Assembly (NCBI RefSeq): GCF_001426865.1
Contig: NZ_LMFO01000013.1
Coordinates: forward strand, 1,061 to 65,060
Reading direction: 5' to 3'
Origin: Paenibacillus sp. Root52
Lineage (GTDB): Bacteria > Bacillota > Bacilli > Paenibacillales > Paenibacillaceae
DNA length: 64,000 bases
The position numbers and the translations under genes are program-made. Below the pieces are notes generated by a model. That model did no database searches, was not told the origin of the DNA, and worked only from the letters and a program-made list of their open reading frames with translations. Below, one piece after another: positions 1 through 7,440 of the stretch. Every line of letters begins with the position of its first letter. Position 1 is the stretch's first letter.

Positions 1-17
1 GAGTCCTCTCGCCGGTA
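1..17 (+). tRNA. 3' end of a tRNA, cut by window edge
   Basis: The first bases read as the 3' side of a T arm (GAGTCCT) followed by an acceptor strand CGCCGGT and a discriminator A, immediately before a complete tRNA-Pro. This is what the end of another tRNA in the same cluster would look like. The anticodon lies outside the window, so the amino acid cannot be assigned. Confidence 0.55.
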
Positions 18-24
18 TACATAA

Positions 25-98
25 CGGGATGTAGCTCAGCTTGGTAGAGCACCTGGTTTGGGACCAGGGGGTCGCATGTTCAAATCGTGTCATCCCGA
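25..98 (+). tRNA. tRNA-Pro (anticodon TGG)
   Basis: The acceptor strands CGGGATG and CATCCCG pair perfectly. The D arm (GCTC/GAGC), an anticodon stem closing a TTTGGGA loop with anticodon TGG, and a T arm with TTCAAAT are all present. It lies 11 bp upstream of tRNA-Gly and is probably cotranscribed with it. No CCA is encoded. Confidence 0.93.
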
Positions 99-109
99 TC
101 TTATCGTAT

Positions 110-180
110 GCGGGTGTAGTTCAATGGTAGAACTTTAGCCTTCCAAGCTAATAGCGTGGGTTCGATTCCCATCACCCGCT
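110..180 (+). tRNA. tRNA-Gly (anticodon TCC), phage integration target
   Basis: The acceptor strands GCGGGTG and CACCCGC pair, the anticodon loop is CTTCCAA (anticodon TCC), and the T loop is TTCGATT. From position 137 onward, which covers the anticodon arm, variable region, T arm and acceptor 3' strand, the sequence is identical to 41962-42006. The 3' half is therefore supplied by the integrated phage and the tRNA stays functional. The original 3' half is stranded at attR. Confidence 0.95.
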
Positions 181-181
181 T
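137..181. other. attL core (45 bp)
   Basis: This stretch is identical to 41962-42006 over 45 bases. The flanking bases differ (T at 136 against C at 41961, T at 182 against C at 42007), which fixes the boundaries. It begins at the anticodon stem of tRNA-Gly and ends one base after the discriminator. The integrase gene lies about 100 bp inside. Confidence 0.94.
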
Positions 182-200
182 TGTTATATGAAACACCTGA

Positions 201-226
201 AACCCTTGCGCCACAAGGGTTTTTTC
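201..226 (+). terminator. Terminator supplied by the phage left end
   Basis: An 8-bp stem, AACCCTTG with CAAGGGTT, closes a 5-nt loop and is followed by TTTTTC. It ends the tRNA transcript just inside the prophage. It replaces the host terminator that now lies beyond attR at about 42013-42059. Confidence 0.85.
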
Positions 227-265
227 TTTACCCTGATTTCGACATACGACTAGACTATTTCTGTT

Positions 266-287
266 CATGGGGCAACTCATGGGGCAA
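266..287. repeat. Candidate left arm-type integrase sites
   Basis: The 10-bp sequence CATGGGGCAA occurs twice, at 266-275 and 278-287, exactly 12 bp apart. It overlaps the integrase stop codon and lies about 90-110 bp inside attL. A similar pair with GGGGCA cores lies at 41826-41846, inside attR. Paired direct repeats on both arms are expected for integrases with an N-terminal arm-binding domain. The assignment is inferred. Confidence 0.55.
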
Positions 288-1473
288 ATCTCAATCTTTT
301 AGGATCAAACACCTCTAAACGGTCTGCTGCCTCTCTGGAGATCATGTCAGACGAATGGGTGTAGATATCCGCAGTTGTTCCGATCTTGGTATGTCGCAAT
401 CGTTCTTGCATCGTTTTAAGGTCGGCTCCGCTCTCTCTGAGCAACATGGCCGCCGTGTGACGTAACCCATGTAGTTTCACGTGAGGAATATCCCTCTTCT
501 GAAGAAACTTCCTCCAGGTGCTTGTGGGGGTCGTAGGGAAGTACATAATACCCTTACCGCCATGAAACACATAAGATTTATTTCCTCCAGCCCAATCCTT
601 ACACTGCAATTTCTCTTTCTTCCATTCACGTTCATATTCCTTGAGTTGAGCCATATACCATTTAGGCATAGACACCCAGCCCTCAGATTCTTCTGTTTTC
701 ACTTCGCCTTCAATCTTGTTACCGTTCTTGTCAAACGTGATCTGCTTATCAATCCAGATGGCACCTCGATCATAATCTACATCTGACCATTCTACGGCTA
801 AATATTCGCCTCTTCTGAAGCCGCCAAGAAGAGAACCAGTGTAATAAAGCCTCCACCTGTCTGGAAGGTCATATAGAGCCAACAGGACGGTTTCAGTCTC
901 TGAGGTATTGAATGCCTTTTTAACCCCACGCATGGCTTTCTTTTCTTTCTTGCTGGTTCGTGGGCGCTGCACACCATCCATGGGGTTCTTTGTAATCAGC
1001 TCCCACTCATATGCGGCATCGAACACAGACTTGATCGCTTTGTAGATATTCAGTTTCGTGTTGGTGGCGAATTCTTTACCATTCTCGCGCCGGAGGTCTC
1101 CAAAGAAGGTAACGATGTAAAGAGTTGTTATTTTACCGATTTTTAGGTGACCAAACTCAGGGACTACATACTTATTAAGGTTGTACAGGTTCACGTTCTG
1201 CGTGTACTCGCCCATATTCTGCATAGCGTATCCCTTTTCCCATTTTGGGATGAAGTTTTTGAATGTAATATCTTCTTGCCTAATAACTTCACCTCCTACT
1301 ACTTTTTCACTCCATTTAGCTTCTTCAAGCGCCAGCCAGGCTGCTTTTTTCTTTTCTGTTTTGAGATCTTCTGGCATATATACCGTTACAGATCGTTTGG
1401 GTTTGGAAGCCTTTGATGGATCTCGCTCAACGATCTTGTATTTATTGCCGCCTAGATGTTCACTCCAAGCCAT
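277..1473 (-). CDS. int: Tyrosine-type phage integrase
   Basis: This 398-aa tyrosine recombinase catalyses integration and, with an excision factor, excision at the flanking att sites. The N-terminal 60 residues resemble an arm-type DNA-binding domain. A SAM-like core-binding domain spans roughly residues 70-175 and the catalytic domain roughly 190-390. The catalytic set is visible as R220 (in GGFRRGE), H335-x-x-R338 (HGLR), H361 and the nucleophile Y371 (DIYTHSS). It sits next to attL and is transcribed toward it, the classic arrangement. The start ATG is preceded by AAGGAAGG on the minus strand. A LexA-like palindrome about 75 bp upstream suggests damage-linked control. Confidence 0.96.
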   Translation of the reverse strand: MAWSEHLGGNKYKIVERDPSKASKPKRSVTVYMPEDLKTEKKKAAWLALEEAKWSEKVVGGEVIRQEDITFKNFIPKWEKGYAMQNMGEYTQNVNLYNLNKYVVPEFGHLKIGKITTLYIVTFFGDLRRENGKEFATNTKLNIYKAIKSVFDAAYEWELITKNPMDGVQRPRTSKKEKKAMRGVKKAFNTSETETVLLALYDLPDRWRLYYTGSLLGGFRRGEYLAVEWSDVDYDRGAIWIDKQITFDKNGNKIEGEVKTEESEGWVSMPKWYMAQLKEYEREWKKEKLQCKDWAGGNKSYVFHGGKGIMYFPTTPTSTWRKFLQKRDIPHVKLHGLRHTAAMLLRESGADLKTMQERLRHTKIGTTADIYTHSSDMISREAADRLEVFDPKRLRFAP

Positions 1474-1546
1474 GTTTACCTTCCTTTCTGAAATGAATTA
1501 GTTTATCCCTTAAATTTACAATTCAATAAAAACCACCTCCTTTAAG

Positions 1547-1558
1547 GAACTTATGTTC
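1547..1558. promoter_or_regulatory. LexA-like box upstream of integrase
   Basis: GAACTTATGTTC has the GAAC-N4-GTTC core of Gram-positive LexA (DinR) sites. It lies in the 131-bp gap between the ImmA-like gene and the integrase, on the upstream side of the integrase. The central four bases deviate at one position from the RNRY rule. A closer match occurs at 41457-41468 at the other prophage end. Confidence 0.45.
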
Positions 1559-1604
1559 TTATTTTGGGTATAGTGAATCGCCTCGCAGATGCTACAAAGC
1601 AAGT

Positions 1605-2012
1605 TCACAGTAGGTTATGTAGTTCAATCGGCACTGAGCAACGGCGCAAAAGTTGCTCTCTGGTTTCGCCAGGTTCAGGAGTAATTCCATCAGATAGAAG
1701 CTTAACCGCAAATTGATTGGCTTGTCGTTCGTATTTACCCGCATTAAAGAAAGACTGCTCATCTATAAAGAATCTACTTATTCCTGGGTGAAGACGATCA
1801 TGTCCCAATTCATGAGCGCAGACGAACCTCTTCCATGGATCACTTAAATCTTCATGAATTACTATGAATCTTCGTCTTAGCTTTCGATAATACAATCCGC
1901 GTGTACTACTTCCTAAATTGGAGTATCGAATATGGATATTTAATTGCTCCGCGATTTCGAAAGGGTTGTTAGTCTTAAATTGTTTGATAAGTCCCTGAAC
2001 GATATCGTCCAT
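1605..2012 (-). CDS. ImmA/IrrE-family metallopeptidase
   Basis: This 135-aa protein carries the zinc protease motif HELGH at residues 67-71 and a downstream third-ligand region with E95 (YERQANQFA), as in ImmA/IrrE proteins. In ICEBs1 and related phages such enzymes cleave the cognate CI-like repressor after DNA damage. The gene lies 3 bp downstream of the repressor gene on the same strand, so the two are almost certainly cotranscribed and functionally paired. Its role in induction is inferred from the family and position. Confidence 0.9.
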   Translation of the reverse strand: MDDIVQGLIKQFKTNNPFEIAEQLNIHIRYSNLGSSTRGLYYRKLRRRFIVIHEDLSDPWKRFVCAHELGHDRLHPGISRFFIDEQSFFNAGKYERQANQFAVKLLSDGITPEPGETREQLLRRCSVPIELHNLL

Positions 2013-2015
2013 AAT

Positions 2016-2432
2016 CTAGTCCTTCTTTTTTCGGCCGTATGTTTTTTTGTTCAACTCTTTAGCTTCCCAGAACAAAGCTTCCATAATGCGTTTTACTTTC
2101 TCTTTATCTTCAGTGCTCATTGGCACACCATCAAACATAACAGGTTCGTCTTCTTCGAGCATCTTTTTAAAATCTCTCATATCTTTTGCTGTAGCCCAAT
2201 CAGGTGATTCATGTTCTTCGTTTTCTTCAGAGCTAGCGAAAGTATCAACAGACTCACCGAGATACTCTGCAAGGGTTTTAAGTAAATCGAATCGTGGGCT
2301 TTTTGTCTTCCCGTTAACTATTTGAGTTACCGTGGTGTATGGGATTCCTGTGTCCTTGGATATACGGTAAACACTAAGTCCTTTTTCTTTTATAAGTTCA
2401 GATAATTTTTCTGAGACACTCACTGGTAACAA
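2016..2432 (-). CDS. CI-like lysogeny repressor (XRE HTH)
   Basis: This 138-aa protein has an N-terminal XRE-type helix-turn-helix (about residues 8-62, with VYRISKDTGIPYTTVTQIVNG as the recognition region). An acidic, helical C-terminal part follows, where a LexA-type protease domain would be expected in a lambda-like repressor. The absence of such a domain fits control through the neighbouring ImmA-like protease. It is divergent from the Cro-like gene across about 180 bp containing palindromic operators. It probably keeps the early rightward promoter off in the lysogen. Confidence 0.9.
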   Translation of the reverse strand: MLPVSVSEKLSELIKEKGLSVYRISKDTGIPYTTVTQIVNGKTKSPRFDLLKTLAEYLGESVDTFASSEENEEHESPDWATAKDMRDFKKMLEEDEPVMFDGVPMSTEDKEKVKRIMEALFWEAKELNKKTYGRKKKD

Positions 2433-2438
2433 CCTCTC

Positions 2439-2588
2439 TATAACTTTTTTAAGGTATAACTTAATAAAGTTATAATAACTTGTAATATTGAGTTATGTCA
2501 AGAGAAGCGGAGGAAAGAAGAGTAAATACGGCTTTTTGTGACTTTAAACAGTTATATTCGACATTGTTTACAACTTTTAAAAGTTATA
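2439..2588. promoter_or_regulatory. Immunity operator cluster (20-bp palindromes)
   Basis: Three sites fit the pattern TATAACTT-N4-AAGTTATA. They are 2439-2458 (one arm mismatch), 2455-2474 (perfect, TATAACTTAATAAAGTTATA) and 2569-2588 (one mismatch). The first two share four bases and lie just upstream of the repressor start. The third overlaps the -10 side of the rightward promoter. A weaker, wider-spaced copy is at 2475-2496. The arrangement is that of a CI/Cro switch. Which protein binds which site cannot be told from sequence. Confidence 0.82.
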
Positions 2589-2592
2589 TTAT
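2564..2592 (+). promoter_or_regulatory. Early rightward promoter (PR-like)
   Basis: TTGTTT and TATTAT are separated by 17 bp, upstream of the Cro-like start at 2615. The 2569-2588 operator palindrome covers the spacer and most of the -10 element, so repressor bound there would block RNA polymerase. Confidence 0.6.
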
Positions 2593-2614
2593 GTGTTCAG
2601 GAGGTGAGACAAAC

Positions 2615-2821
2615 ATGGGGATGACAATCGACCAGAACGTAAAAAGATTGCTTGATGCGAAAGGCTGGACGCCTTACAGACTGGGGAAAGAAAGTGGAGT
2701 TTCTATGACAGCCATCTACAGTCTGAAGTCAAAGAAACAGGGGCCTAACGCAGAAACACTAGTTAAGCTTTCATCAGCTCTAGGTGTTTCCTTGGACGAG
2801 CTAGTAAAGGAGTCTAATTAA
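2615..2821 (+). CDS. Cro-like XRE-family regulator
   Basis: This 68-aa protein consists of little more than one XRE helix-turn-helix (PYRLGKESGVSMTAIYSLKS as recognition region). It is the first rightward gene and is divergent from the CI-like repressor, the usual place of Cro. The start at 2615 follows AGGAGGTGAG with good spacing. A longer in-frame start at 2495 would run through the operator and promoter, so it is unlikely. Confidence 0.85.
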   Translation: MGMTIDQNVKRLLDAKGWTPYRLGKESGVSMTAIYSLKSKKQGPNAETLVKLSSALGVSLDELVKESN

Positions 2822-2822
2822 T

Positions 2823-3107
2823 ATGCAGACAACTGATCTAATTCAAGCGCTTCGATCAGATATTGAATCTGATTTAGAGAAGAGCATCCTGAAAAAGCTG
2901 GAACCGACCATTAATCAAATGTTATACGCGAATATCTTCACTGTCAAGGAAACTGCAAGCTACTTGAAACTTTCCACTGATACTGTTCGGAAAATGATGA
3001 AGAGCAATGAACTTGATTACTTCGAGCAGCGAGGACAGTTCTATTGTAGGCAAACGGATCTTGATAGATATGTCGCTTCGAAAATTGTGAAAAGAAAGGA
3101 AGCCTGA
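2823..3107 (+). CDS. Excisionase-like winged-helix DNA-binding protein
   Basis: The C-terminal half of this 94-aa protein is a MerR/excisionase-type helix-turn-helix: FTVKETASYLKLSTDTVRKM followed by a wing and the YCRQTDLDRYVA segment. The N-terminal 35 residues look helical and may dimerise. It starts one base after the Cro-like stop and is translationally coupled to it. It could be the recombination directionality factor for the integrase or an early transcription factor. The family alone does not decide. Confidence 0.72.
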   Translation: MQTTDLIQALRSDIESDLEKSILKKLEPTINQMLYANIFTVKETASYLKLSTDTVRKMMKSNELDYFEQRGQFYCRQTDLDRYVASKIVKRKEA

Positions 3108-3109
3108 AC

Positions 3110-3289
3110 TTGAACAAAACACCAAGCCTATCACCGCCAGAAGTAATGGACTTCTGCGCTAATCCGGAATGTGCTGCAGAGATCGTGGAGGGTCAGCTAG
3201 CTGTACGTTATGGCCAGCACCTGTACTGCAAAATGGGCTGTGCGGCCAAGTCGATCGGCATCACAACGGTGTCGGCTGGAGAGGAGTAA
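3110..3289 (+). CDS. Small putative zinc-binding protein
   Basis: This 59-aa reading frame starts at TTG, 9 bases after AAGGA, and stops 5 bases before the next gene. It holds two cysteine pairs (CANPEC and CKMGC) separated by about 20 residues, as in a small zinc ribbon. No specific family was recognised. Tight packing and the ribosome binding site support it being real. Confidence 0.6.
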   Translation: MNKTPSLSPPEVMDFCANPECAAEIVEGQLAVRYGQHLYCKMGCAAKSIGITTVSAGEE

Positions 3290-3294
3290 GTTAA

Positions 3295-3765
3295 ATGTCT
3301 TTGATTGCTGCCATTAAGACGCTTTGCGAACAGACCAAAACGTCTATCCCAAGGGTTGAAATTGAACTTGGTCTTGGAAGAGGAACGATTTATACCTGGG
3401 CTAAAAGCTCTCCATCTATTGATAACCTAAAAAAAGTTGCAAACCATTTTAATGTCTCTGTAGATTCCCTACTGGATGGTGCTTTACCAAAACGTGGGAA
3501 GCTTCGTAAATCACGCAAACCTATTTCTAGATTGGATTCTGATGATTCCCGAATGCTTAAAAAGGAATTTCTCAGATTGGTTCGAAATCGATCCACGTTG
3601 ATTCGAACGCTCTGTAACTCTGATCAGGAAGCGCTGGAGCTGGCACAGGCAGGGGCAATACCAAAAGGTGAGGGAATTGAAGCCGAAATGGAATCTCTAC
3701 TATGGAGATATGTTGGATACAAAATTGAATTAAGCCTACAGGATGAATCCAAAGACGAGGAGTGA
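3295..3765 (+). CDS. XRE-family transcriptional regulator
   Basis: The N-terminal helix-turn-helix of this 156-aa protein spans about residues 4-60 (PRVEIELGLGRGTIYTWAKS). A basic linker with KRGKLRKSRK and a helical C-terminal region of unknown function follow. It is the third DNA-binding protein in the early operon and may act as an accessory repressor or antirepressor. The start has GGAG 8 bases upstream. Confidence 0.78.
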   Translation: MSLIAAIKTLCEQTKTSIPRVEIELGLGRGTIYTWAKSSPSIDNLKKVANHFNVSVDSLLDGALPKRGKLRKSRKPISRLDSDDSRMLKKEFLRLVRNRSTLIRTLCNSDQEALELAQAGAIPKGEGIEAEMESLLWRYVGYKIELSLQDESKDEE

Positions 3766-3770
3766 GCAAA

Positions 3771-4256
3771 TTGGAACATTATTTCAAAGTAACCGAGGGC
3801 AGCAGCCTTCACCATGATTTTAAAGCGTATCGTGATAATTCAAAAGCGATCCGTAATCTGGTCACTGATTTTACTGCTACACACGCTATTGAATCAACAG
3901 TTTACTGGGCTACGACAGAAGCCTTGCACATTGTCCCAACAGAAAAGGACATTAGCTCGTATGGTTCAATCCTGTGTGCTCCGATTGATCAGAATCTGCG
4001 GAAGTTTAAACTCAATTCTCGTATCGGTAAAGCTTGGGTTAAGGCGTTGAGGGAAGCAGGACTAGAAGTGCTAAGAAAGCCCTACGTACCGTTTTATTTC
4101 AGAGGTTTTGGGGGCGGGCGGATACGAAGTCGATTATTTGAAATAGATGGTGTCGTGTATTGCAGTCTGGATCCATTCGAAGGAGATCCGCCTGAGGGAC
4201 TGATTGAAATGAAAGCCAGCGAGTTCTTCAAGATCATTGAAGAGTCGGAAGCCTGA
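3771..4256 (+). CDS. Phage protein of unknown function (DUF5420-like)
   Basis: This 161-aa protein begins MEHYFKVTEG and has a conserved-looking core with YVPFYFRGFGGGRIRSRLFEI and a C-terminal GLIEMKASEFF segment. It resembles small early proteins of unknown function in Gram-positive phages. The TTG at 3771 is preferred because GAGGAG lies 8 bases upstream. A GTG at 3762 sits inside that ribosome binding site. No enzymatic motif was identified. Confidence 0.6.
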   Translation: MEHYFKVTEGSSLHHDFKAYRDNSKAIRNLVTDFTATHAIESTVYWATTEALHIVPTEKDISSYGSILCAPIDQNLRKFKLNSRIGKAWVKALREAGLEVLRKPYVPFYFRGFGGGRIRSRLFEIDGVVYCSLDPFEGDPPEGLIEMKASEFFKIIEESEA

Positions 4257-4271
4257 AAGGAGGTGAGAATT

Positions 4272-4460
4272 TTGCCATTAATGACTGAGCAGCATTACAC
4301 AGCAGCCTGTGCATTCTACCTGGCACTGGCAAGCCAGATGCGCCGCAGTGGTCGTATTAAGGTCGCAACACATGCAGACAAGCAGTACCGCGCTTATCGG
4401 AATCGTCTGCACGCAAAAATGCAGCTGGAAGGATCCTACCCCTTGTCAGCTGCCCTGTAA
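4272..4460 (+). CDS. Small basic phage protein, function unknown
   Basis: This 62-aa, arginine-rich helical protein (ASQMRRSGRIKVATHADKQY) could bind nucleic acid, but no family was recognised. AAGGAGGTG at 4257-4265 is 8 bases before TTG 4272. The ATG at 4281 is an alternative start in the same frame. Confidence 0.5.
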   Translation: MPLMTEQHYTAACAFYLALASQMRRSGRIKVATHADKQYRAYRNRLHAKMQLEGSYPLSAAL

Positions 4461-4503
4461 AACACTCTGCCGTCAGTATATCACTGACAGAAAGGATTAT
4501 GCA

Positions 4504-4668
4504 ATGACAGTTACCGGAAAGGTTTGGCTTGCCCTTACTCGCGATGAGAGGTTGATCTGTTTGGAGTTTGCTGCTTACGAGAATGCCAAGCGTCAAGCTC
4601 GTATTCATTCCCTCAAATATTTATCCCGATTCAAAGCCAGTTTACGGAAGCGAGGAGATGCAGTATGA
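4504..4668 (+). CDS. Small basic early phage protein
   Basis: This 54-aa protein is rich in Lys and Arg and looks helical. AAAGGA lies 7 bases before the ATG. The stop overlaps the start of the AbrB-like gene (ATGA), so the two are translationally coupled. Just upstream is a small inverted repeat (GTCAGT/ACTGAC at about 4472-4488) of unknown role. No family recognised. Confidence 0.55.
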   Translation: MTVTGKVWLALTRDERLICLEFAAYENAKRQARIHSLKYLSRFKASLRKRGDAV

Positions 4669-4922
4669 GTGTTAAAGCTGTGGGTATCGTACGTCGTATT
4701 GACGATCTTGGTCGTGTAGTTGTTCCGGCTGAACTTCGCCGTACTCACTTTATTGAAGAAGGAGATCCGCTGGAATTTTTCGTAGACGGTGACAAGATCA
4801 TCCTTCGCAAGTATCAACCTGGCTGCTTCTTCTGTGGTAACACTGAAAGTCTGCAATCATTCCATGGTAAACATATCTGCACACCTTGTATTACGAAGGC
4901 TTCACAACTTATCCAAAACTAA
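4665..4922 (+). CDS. AbrB-like swapped-hairpin regulator with zinc ribbon
   Basis: Residues 1-50 match the AbrB/SpoVT N-terminal fold (GIVRRIDDLGRVVVPAELRR), which forms dimeric swapped-hairpin DNA-binding barrels. Residues 54-78 carry two CxxC pairs (CFFC and CTPC), likely a zinc ribbon. The 85-aa length is typical of AbrB-like proteins. A phage copy could compete with host AbrB or regulate early genes. That role is inferred. Confidence 0.85.
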   Translation: MSVKAVGIVRRIDDLGRVVVPAELRRTHFIEEGDPLEFFVDGDKIILRKYQPGCFFCGNTESLQSFHGKHICTPCITKASQLIQN

Positions 4923-4941
4923 TTATTAGGAGGAATTATAT

Positions 4942-5376
4942 ATGCCAGTTCAAATTAATATCACCGGCGCTGATGCAGCCGAATCTCTTCGTGAGCTTTC
5001 TGCTCTATCCTTTGGTCTTTGCGGTAACGTACGGGTGGCTGCTTCTGCCACTCCTGTTAAAGAGGAGCCTAAACCACGTCGTACTACTAGTAAATCTGCT
5101 ACTACAAAACCTGCAGAGGACAAGCCAGTAGTTACAGAAGAGGAGGAAGATCTACAAGCTGGTTCAGATTCCGACTCTGTGTCCGATACAGACTCTGAGG
5201 ATGAAGATATCCCAGATGATGTTGCTCTTCGTGCAGCCGCAACTGAAAAATCAGGAGAAGTAGGTAAGGCGAAGATTAAGGCCTTGTTGGTGAAATACGG
5301 AGTATCTAATGTTACGGCTATTCCGAATGAACAGCGAATTGGTTTCCTTCGCGAACTGGTGGGGATGTCCAAATGA
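4942..5376 (+). CDS. Phage protein with acidic disordered linker
   Basis: This 144-aa protein has an N-terminal segment (PVQINITGADAAESLRELSA), a long low-complexity Pro/Thr/Glu/Asp/Ser linker (about residues 35-85), and a conserved-looking helical C-terminal domain ending in RIGFLRELVGMSK. The C-terminal part resembles small domains near single-strand annealing and nuclease genes in Gram-positive phages. It overlaps the next gene by 4 bp. Function unknown. Confidence 0.6.
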   Translation: MPVQINITGADAAESLRELSALSFGLCGNVRVAASATPVKEEPKPRRTTSKSATTKPAEDKPVVTEEEEDLQAGSDSDSVSDTDSEDEDIPDDVALRAAATEKSGEVGKAKIKALLVKYGVSNVTAIPNEQRIGFLRELVGMSK

Positions 5377-6572
5377 CAGCCCCTGCACATTCGGAGCGGA
5401 AGCATGCCCTGCTGGGTGCTTCTAAGGCATCCCAGTGGATTAACTGTCCACCGAGTGCCAGACTCACGGAGCATATGCCAGACAAGCGCAGTGAATTTGC
5501 TGACGAAGGGACGGCAGCTCATGAGCTGTCAGAGCTTCGGCTGGAGCGTCGCTTAACCGTATGTGATTCCAAGCGTCGTAAAGATCTGGACGGGAAGATG
5601 AAGACTTTCATCGATACGAATCTGTTCTATGGCGCAGAGATGGAAACAGCCGTCACGGAATACTGTGAGCTTGTTGAAGAACGGTTTATGGAAGCCAAGG
5701 CACGTTCCAAGGATGCCGTAGTGCTGCTGGAAGCTCAGGCTGATTTCTCAGAGTGGGTACCGGACGGTAAAGGGATCGGTGACGTAGTGCTGATCTCTGA
5801 TGGGGTCATGGAGGTTATTGACCTGAAATACGGTAAAGGTGTGCCGGTTAGTGCGTTTGGTAATCCACAGATTCGCCTTTATGCGCTTGGTTCCTGGTCA
5901 GAGTACAGCATGTTCTACGACATTAAGGAAATTCGCATGACGATTGTTCAGCCCCGTCTCGACAGTGTCACTACTGACACCATGACGGTAGATGAGCTTT
6001 TATTCTGGGCTGAGGAAATTGTGCGACCTGCTGCAGCACTTGCTGACGCCGGAGAAGGCGAATTTAAGCCTGGAGATCATTGCCGGTGGTGCAAGGTCAA
6101 AGGGAACTGCCGCGCTCGATCAGACGCGAACATGGCTGCCATAGCCTATGAATTTCAGGATCCGGCTCTACTTGACTTGGACGAGATCGGTGCAATTCTT
6201 CCTATCGCTGAACAGCTCCAGTCCTGGGCGAAAGATGTTCAAAGTTATGCGTTTGATCAGGCTAAGACCGGTCAGCGAATCCCGGGCTGGAAACTGGTGG
6301 AGGGACGTAGTAATCGTGCAATTTCTGATAAGGATGTTGCGTGGAAAGTATTTGAACAGGCAACGCTCGAAGCGGACAAGTACCTCAAACCACGTGAACT
6401 GCATGGTATTGGGGAGCTGGAAAAACGAATCGGTAAAAAGGAGCTATCTGTCCTGATCGGTGATCTGATCGTTAAGCCTCAAGGTAAACCTGTGCTTGTC
6501 GTTGAGACAGACAGACGGCCTGAGCTTAATAGCGTAGATACTGATTTTGCGGGTGAGGACTTCGATGTCTGA
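5373..6572 (+). CDS. DUF2800 protein, PD-(D/E)XK nuclease-like
   Basis: This 399-aa protein matches the DUF2800 family of phage proteins related to Cas4/RecB-type nucleases. Near the N-terminus GTAAHEL is seen. In the middle GIGDVVLIS...MEVIDLKYGKG gives the D...D-x-K arrangement of a PD-(D/E)XK active site. A cysteine cluster CRWCKVKGNC (about residue 235) could bind a metal or Fe-S cluster as in Cas4. The adjacent DUF2815 and polymerase genes suggest a replication or recombination role. Confidence 0.85.
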   Translation: MTAPAHSERKHALLGASKASQWINCPPSARLTEHMPDKRSEFADEGTAAHELSELRLERRLTVCDSKRRKDLDGKMKTFIDTNLFYGAEMETAVTEYCELVEERFMEAKARSKDAVVLLEAQADFSEWVPDGKGIGDVVLISDGVMEVIDLKYGKGVPVSAFGNPQIRLYALGSWSEYSMFYDIKEIRMTIVQPRLDSVTTDTMTVDELLFWAEEIVRPAAALADAGEGEFKPGDHCRWCKVKGNCRARSDANMAAIAYEFQDPALLDLDEIGAILPIAEQLQSWAKDVQSYAFDQAKTGQRIPGWKLVEGRSNRAISDKDVAWKVFEQATLEADKYLKPRELHGIGELEKRIGKKELSVLIGDLIVKPQGKPVLVVETDRRPELNSVDTDFAGEDFDV

Positions 6573-6756
6573 TCAGTGGGGTGTGTGGAGCAGCTGGTCG
6601 AAGAAATGGTGTTTCGGCATATCCGAACCCTCGGCCAAGGCTGCCCAAAAAGCACTGTTCAATAAAATCGGTAAGGATGCCTACAAATGGCGTTTTGAAT
6701 ACAAGAAAATCCCTGTAGTTAAACCAAATAAACCAACTCAAAGGAGAAATGTACAA
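6565..6756 (+). other. In-frame upstream extension of DUF2815
   Basis: An ATG at 6565 overlaps the DUF2800 stop (ATGTCTGA). It opens a 64-codon segment with its own character (Trp-rich start, then a basic SAKAAQKALFNKIGKDAYKW stretch). It runs without a stop into the DUF2815 start at 6757. It reads like a small phage gene that has lost its stop, or a real N-terminal domain. Both starts may be used, giving long and short products. Confidence 0.5.
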
Positions 6757-7356
6757 ATGGCAATCGACAATCAAACAACTAAATTGGTGACTGGAAAAGT
6801 AAGACTTTCTTATGCAAACGTATGGGAGCCGCAATCCATAGATGGCGGGGATCCGAAATATAGTGCTTCTCTTCTAATCCCGAAAGACGATAAGGTAACT
6901 CTTCAAAAATACAAAGCGATCATTGATGTGTTGAAAGAACAAGCGAAAGCGAAGTATGGCGGTAAACTGCCTGCTAAATTCCATGTACCACTTCGTGATG
7001 GTGATGAAGAAAGACCAGATGATGAAGCGTATGAAGGTCACTACTTCTTCAATGCAAGCTCGAAGAACAAACCGGGTATTGTGAAGCCGATCGGTAAAGA
7101 CAGTAACGGCAAAACGAAGTTCCAGGAGATCACGGATACCACCGAAGTGTACAGTGGATGCTTTGCCAAAGTCAGCGTGAACTTCTATCTATTCGATACC
7201 AAAGGCAACAAGGGTATTGCGGCAGGACTGAACAACATTGTGAAGGTGCAGGATGGTGACTTCCTTGGTGGACGGAGCAGCGTTTCTGATGACTTTGCGG
7301 ATGAGGATTTTGATACAGATGATTACGGTGATGAGGAAGACGATTTCTTGAACTAA
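6757..7356 (+). CDS. DUF2815 ssDNA-binding-like protein
   Basis: The 199-aa product matches DUF2815, a family regarded as phage single-stranded DNA-binding-like proteins found beside DUF2800 and family A polymerases. Features are GKVRLSYANVWEP near the start, a beta-rich body (YSGCFAKVSVNFYLFD) and a very acidic tail (residues about 170-199, mostly Asp and Glu), as in SSB C-termini that recruit partners. The start at 6757 follows AAGGAG by 10 bases. A hairpin terminator follows at 7377-7401. Confidence 0.85.
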   Translation: MAIDNQTTKLVTGKVRLSYANVWEPQSIDGGDPKYSASLLIPKDDKVTLQKYKAIIDVLKEQAKAKYGGKLPAKFHVPLRDGDEERPDDEAYEGHYFFNASSKNKPGIVKPIGKDSNGKTKFQEITDTTEVYSGCFAKVSVNFYLFDTKGNKGIAAGLNNIVKVQDGDFLGGRSSVSDDFADEDFDTDDYGDEEDDFLN

Positions 7357-7376
7357 TCAGTAAATCAGTATTTTTT

Positions 7377-7401
7377 GGGGATTCGTGAGGGTCCCCTTTT
7401 T
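7377..7401 (+). terminator. Terminator of the first early operon
   Basis: The stem GGGGATT pairs with GGTCCCC (with G-T pairs), the loop is short, and a run of Ts follows. It lies 21 bases after the DUF2815 stop and faces the small minus-strand gene. Confidence 0.72.
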
Positions 7402-7414
7402 CATTAAATTGAGA

Positions 7415-7440
7415 AAACCCCTCTATTTGAATAGAGAGGC
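7415..7440 (-). terminator. Terminator of small minus-strand gene
   Basis: On the minus strand CCTCTATT pairs with AATAGAGG and is followed by GGTTTTC. The hairpin overlaps the stop codon of the 36-aa gene, making a very compact unit. Confidence 0.6.

Noticed and set aside
481..786. Plus-strand reading frames inside the integrase gene
   Set aside because: They are antisense to a full-length tyrosine recombinase with all catalytic residues, lack ribosome binding sites and have no recognisable features.
1512..1535. 7-codon leader peptide upstream of the integrase (minus strand)
   Set aside because: AAAGGAGGTG precedes a TTG and a 7-codon frame. This could be a leader but cannot be supported from one sequence.
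4950..5522. 190-codon minus-strand frame
   Set aside because: It is a shadow of the acidic-linker protein and the DUF2800 start. Its Ser/Arg-rich composition is the complement of the acidic codons.
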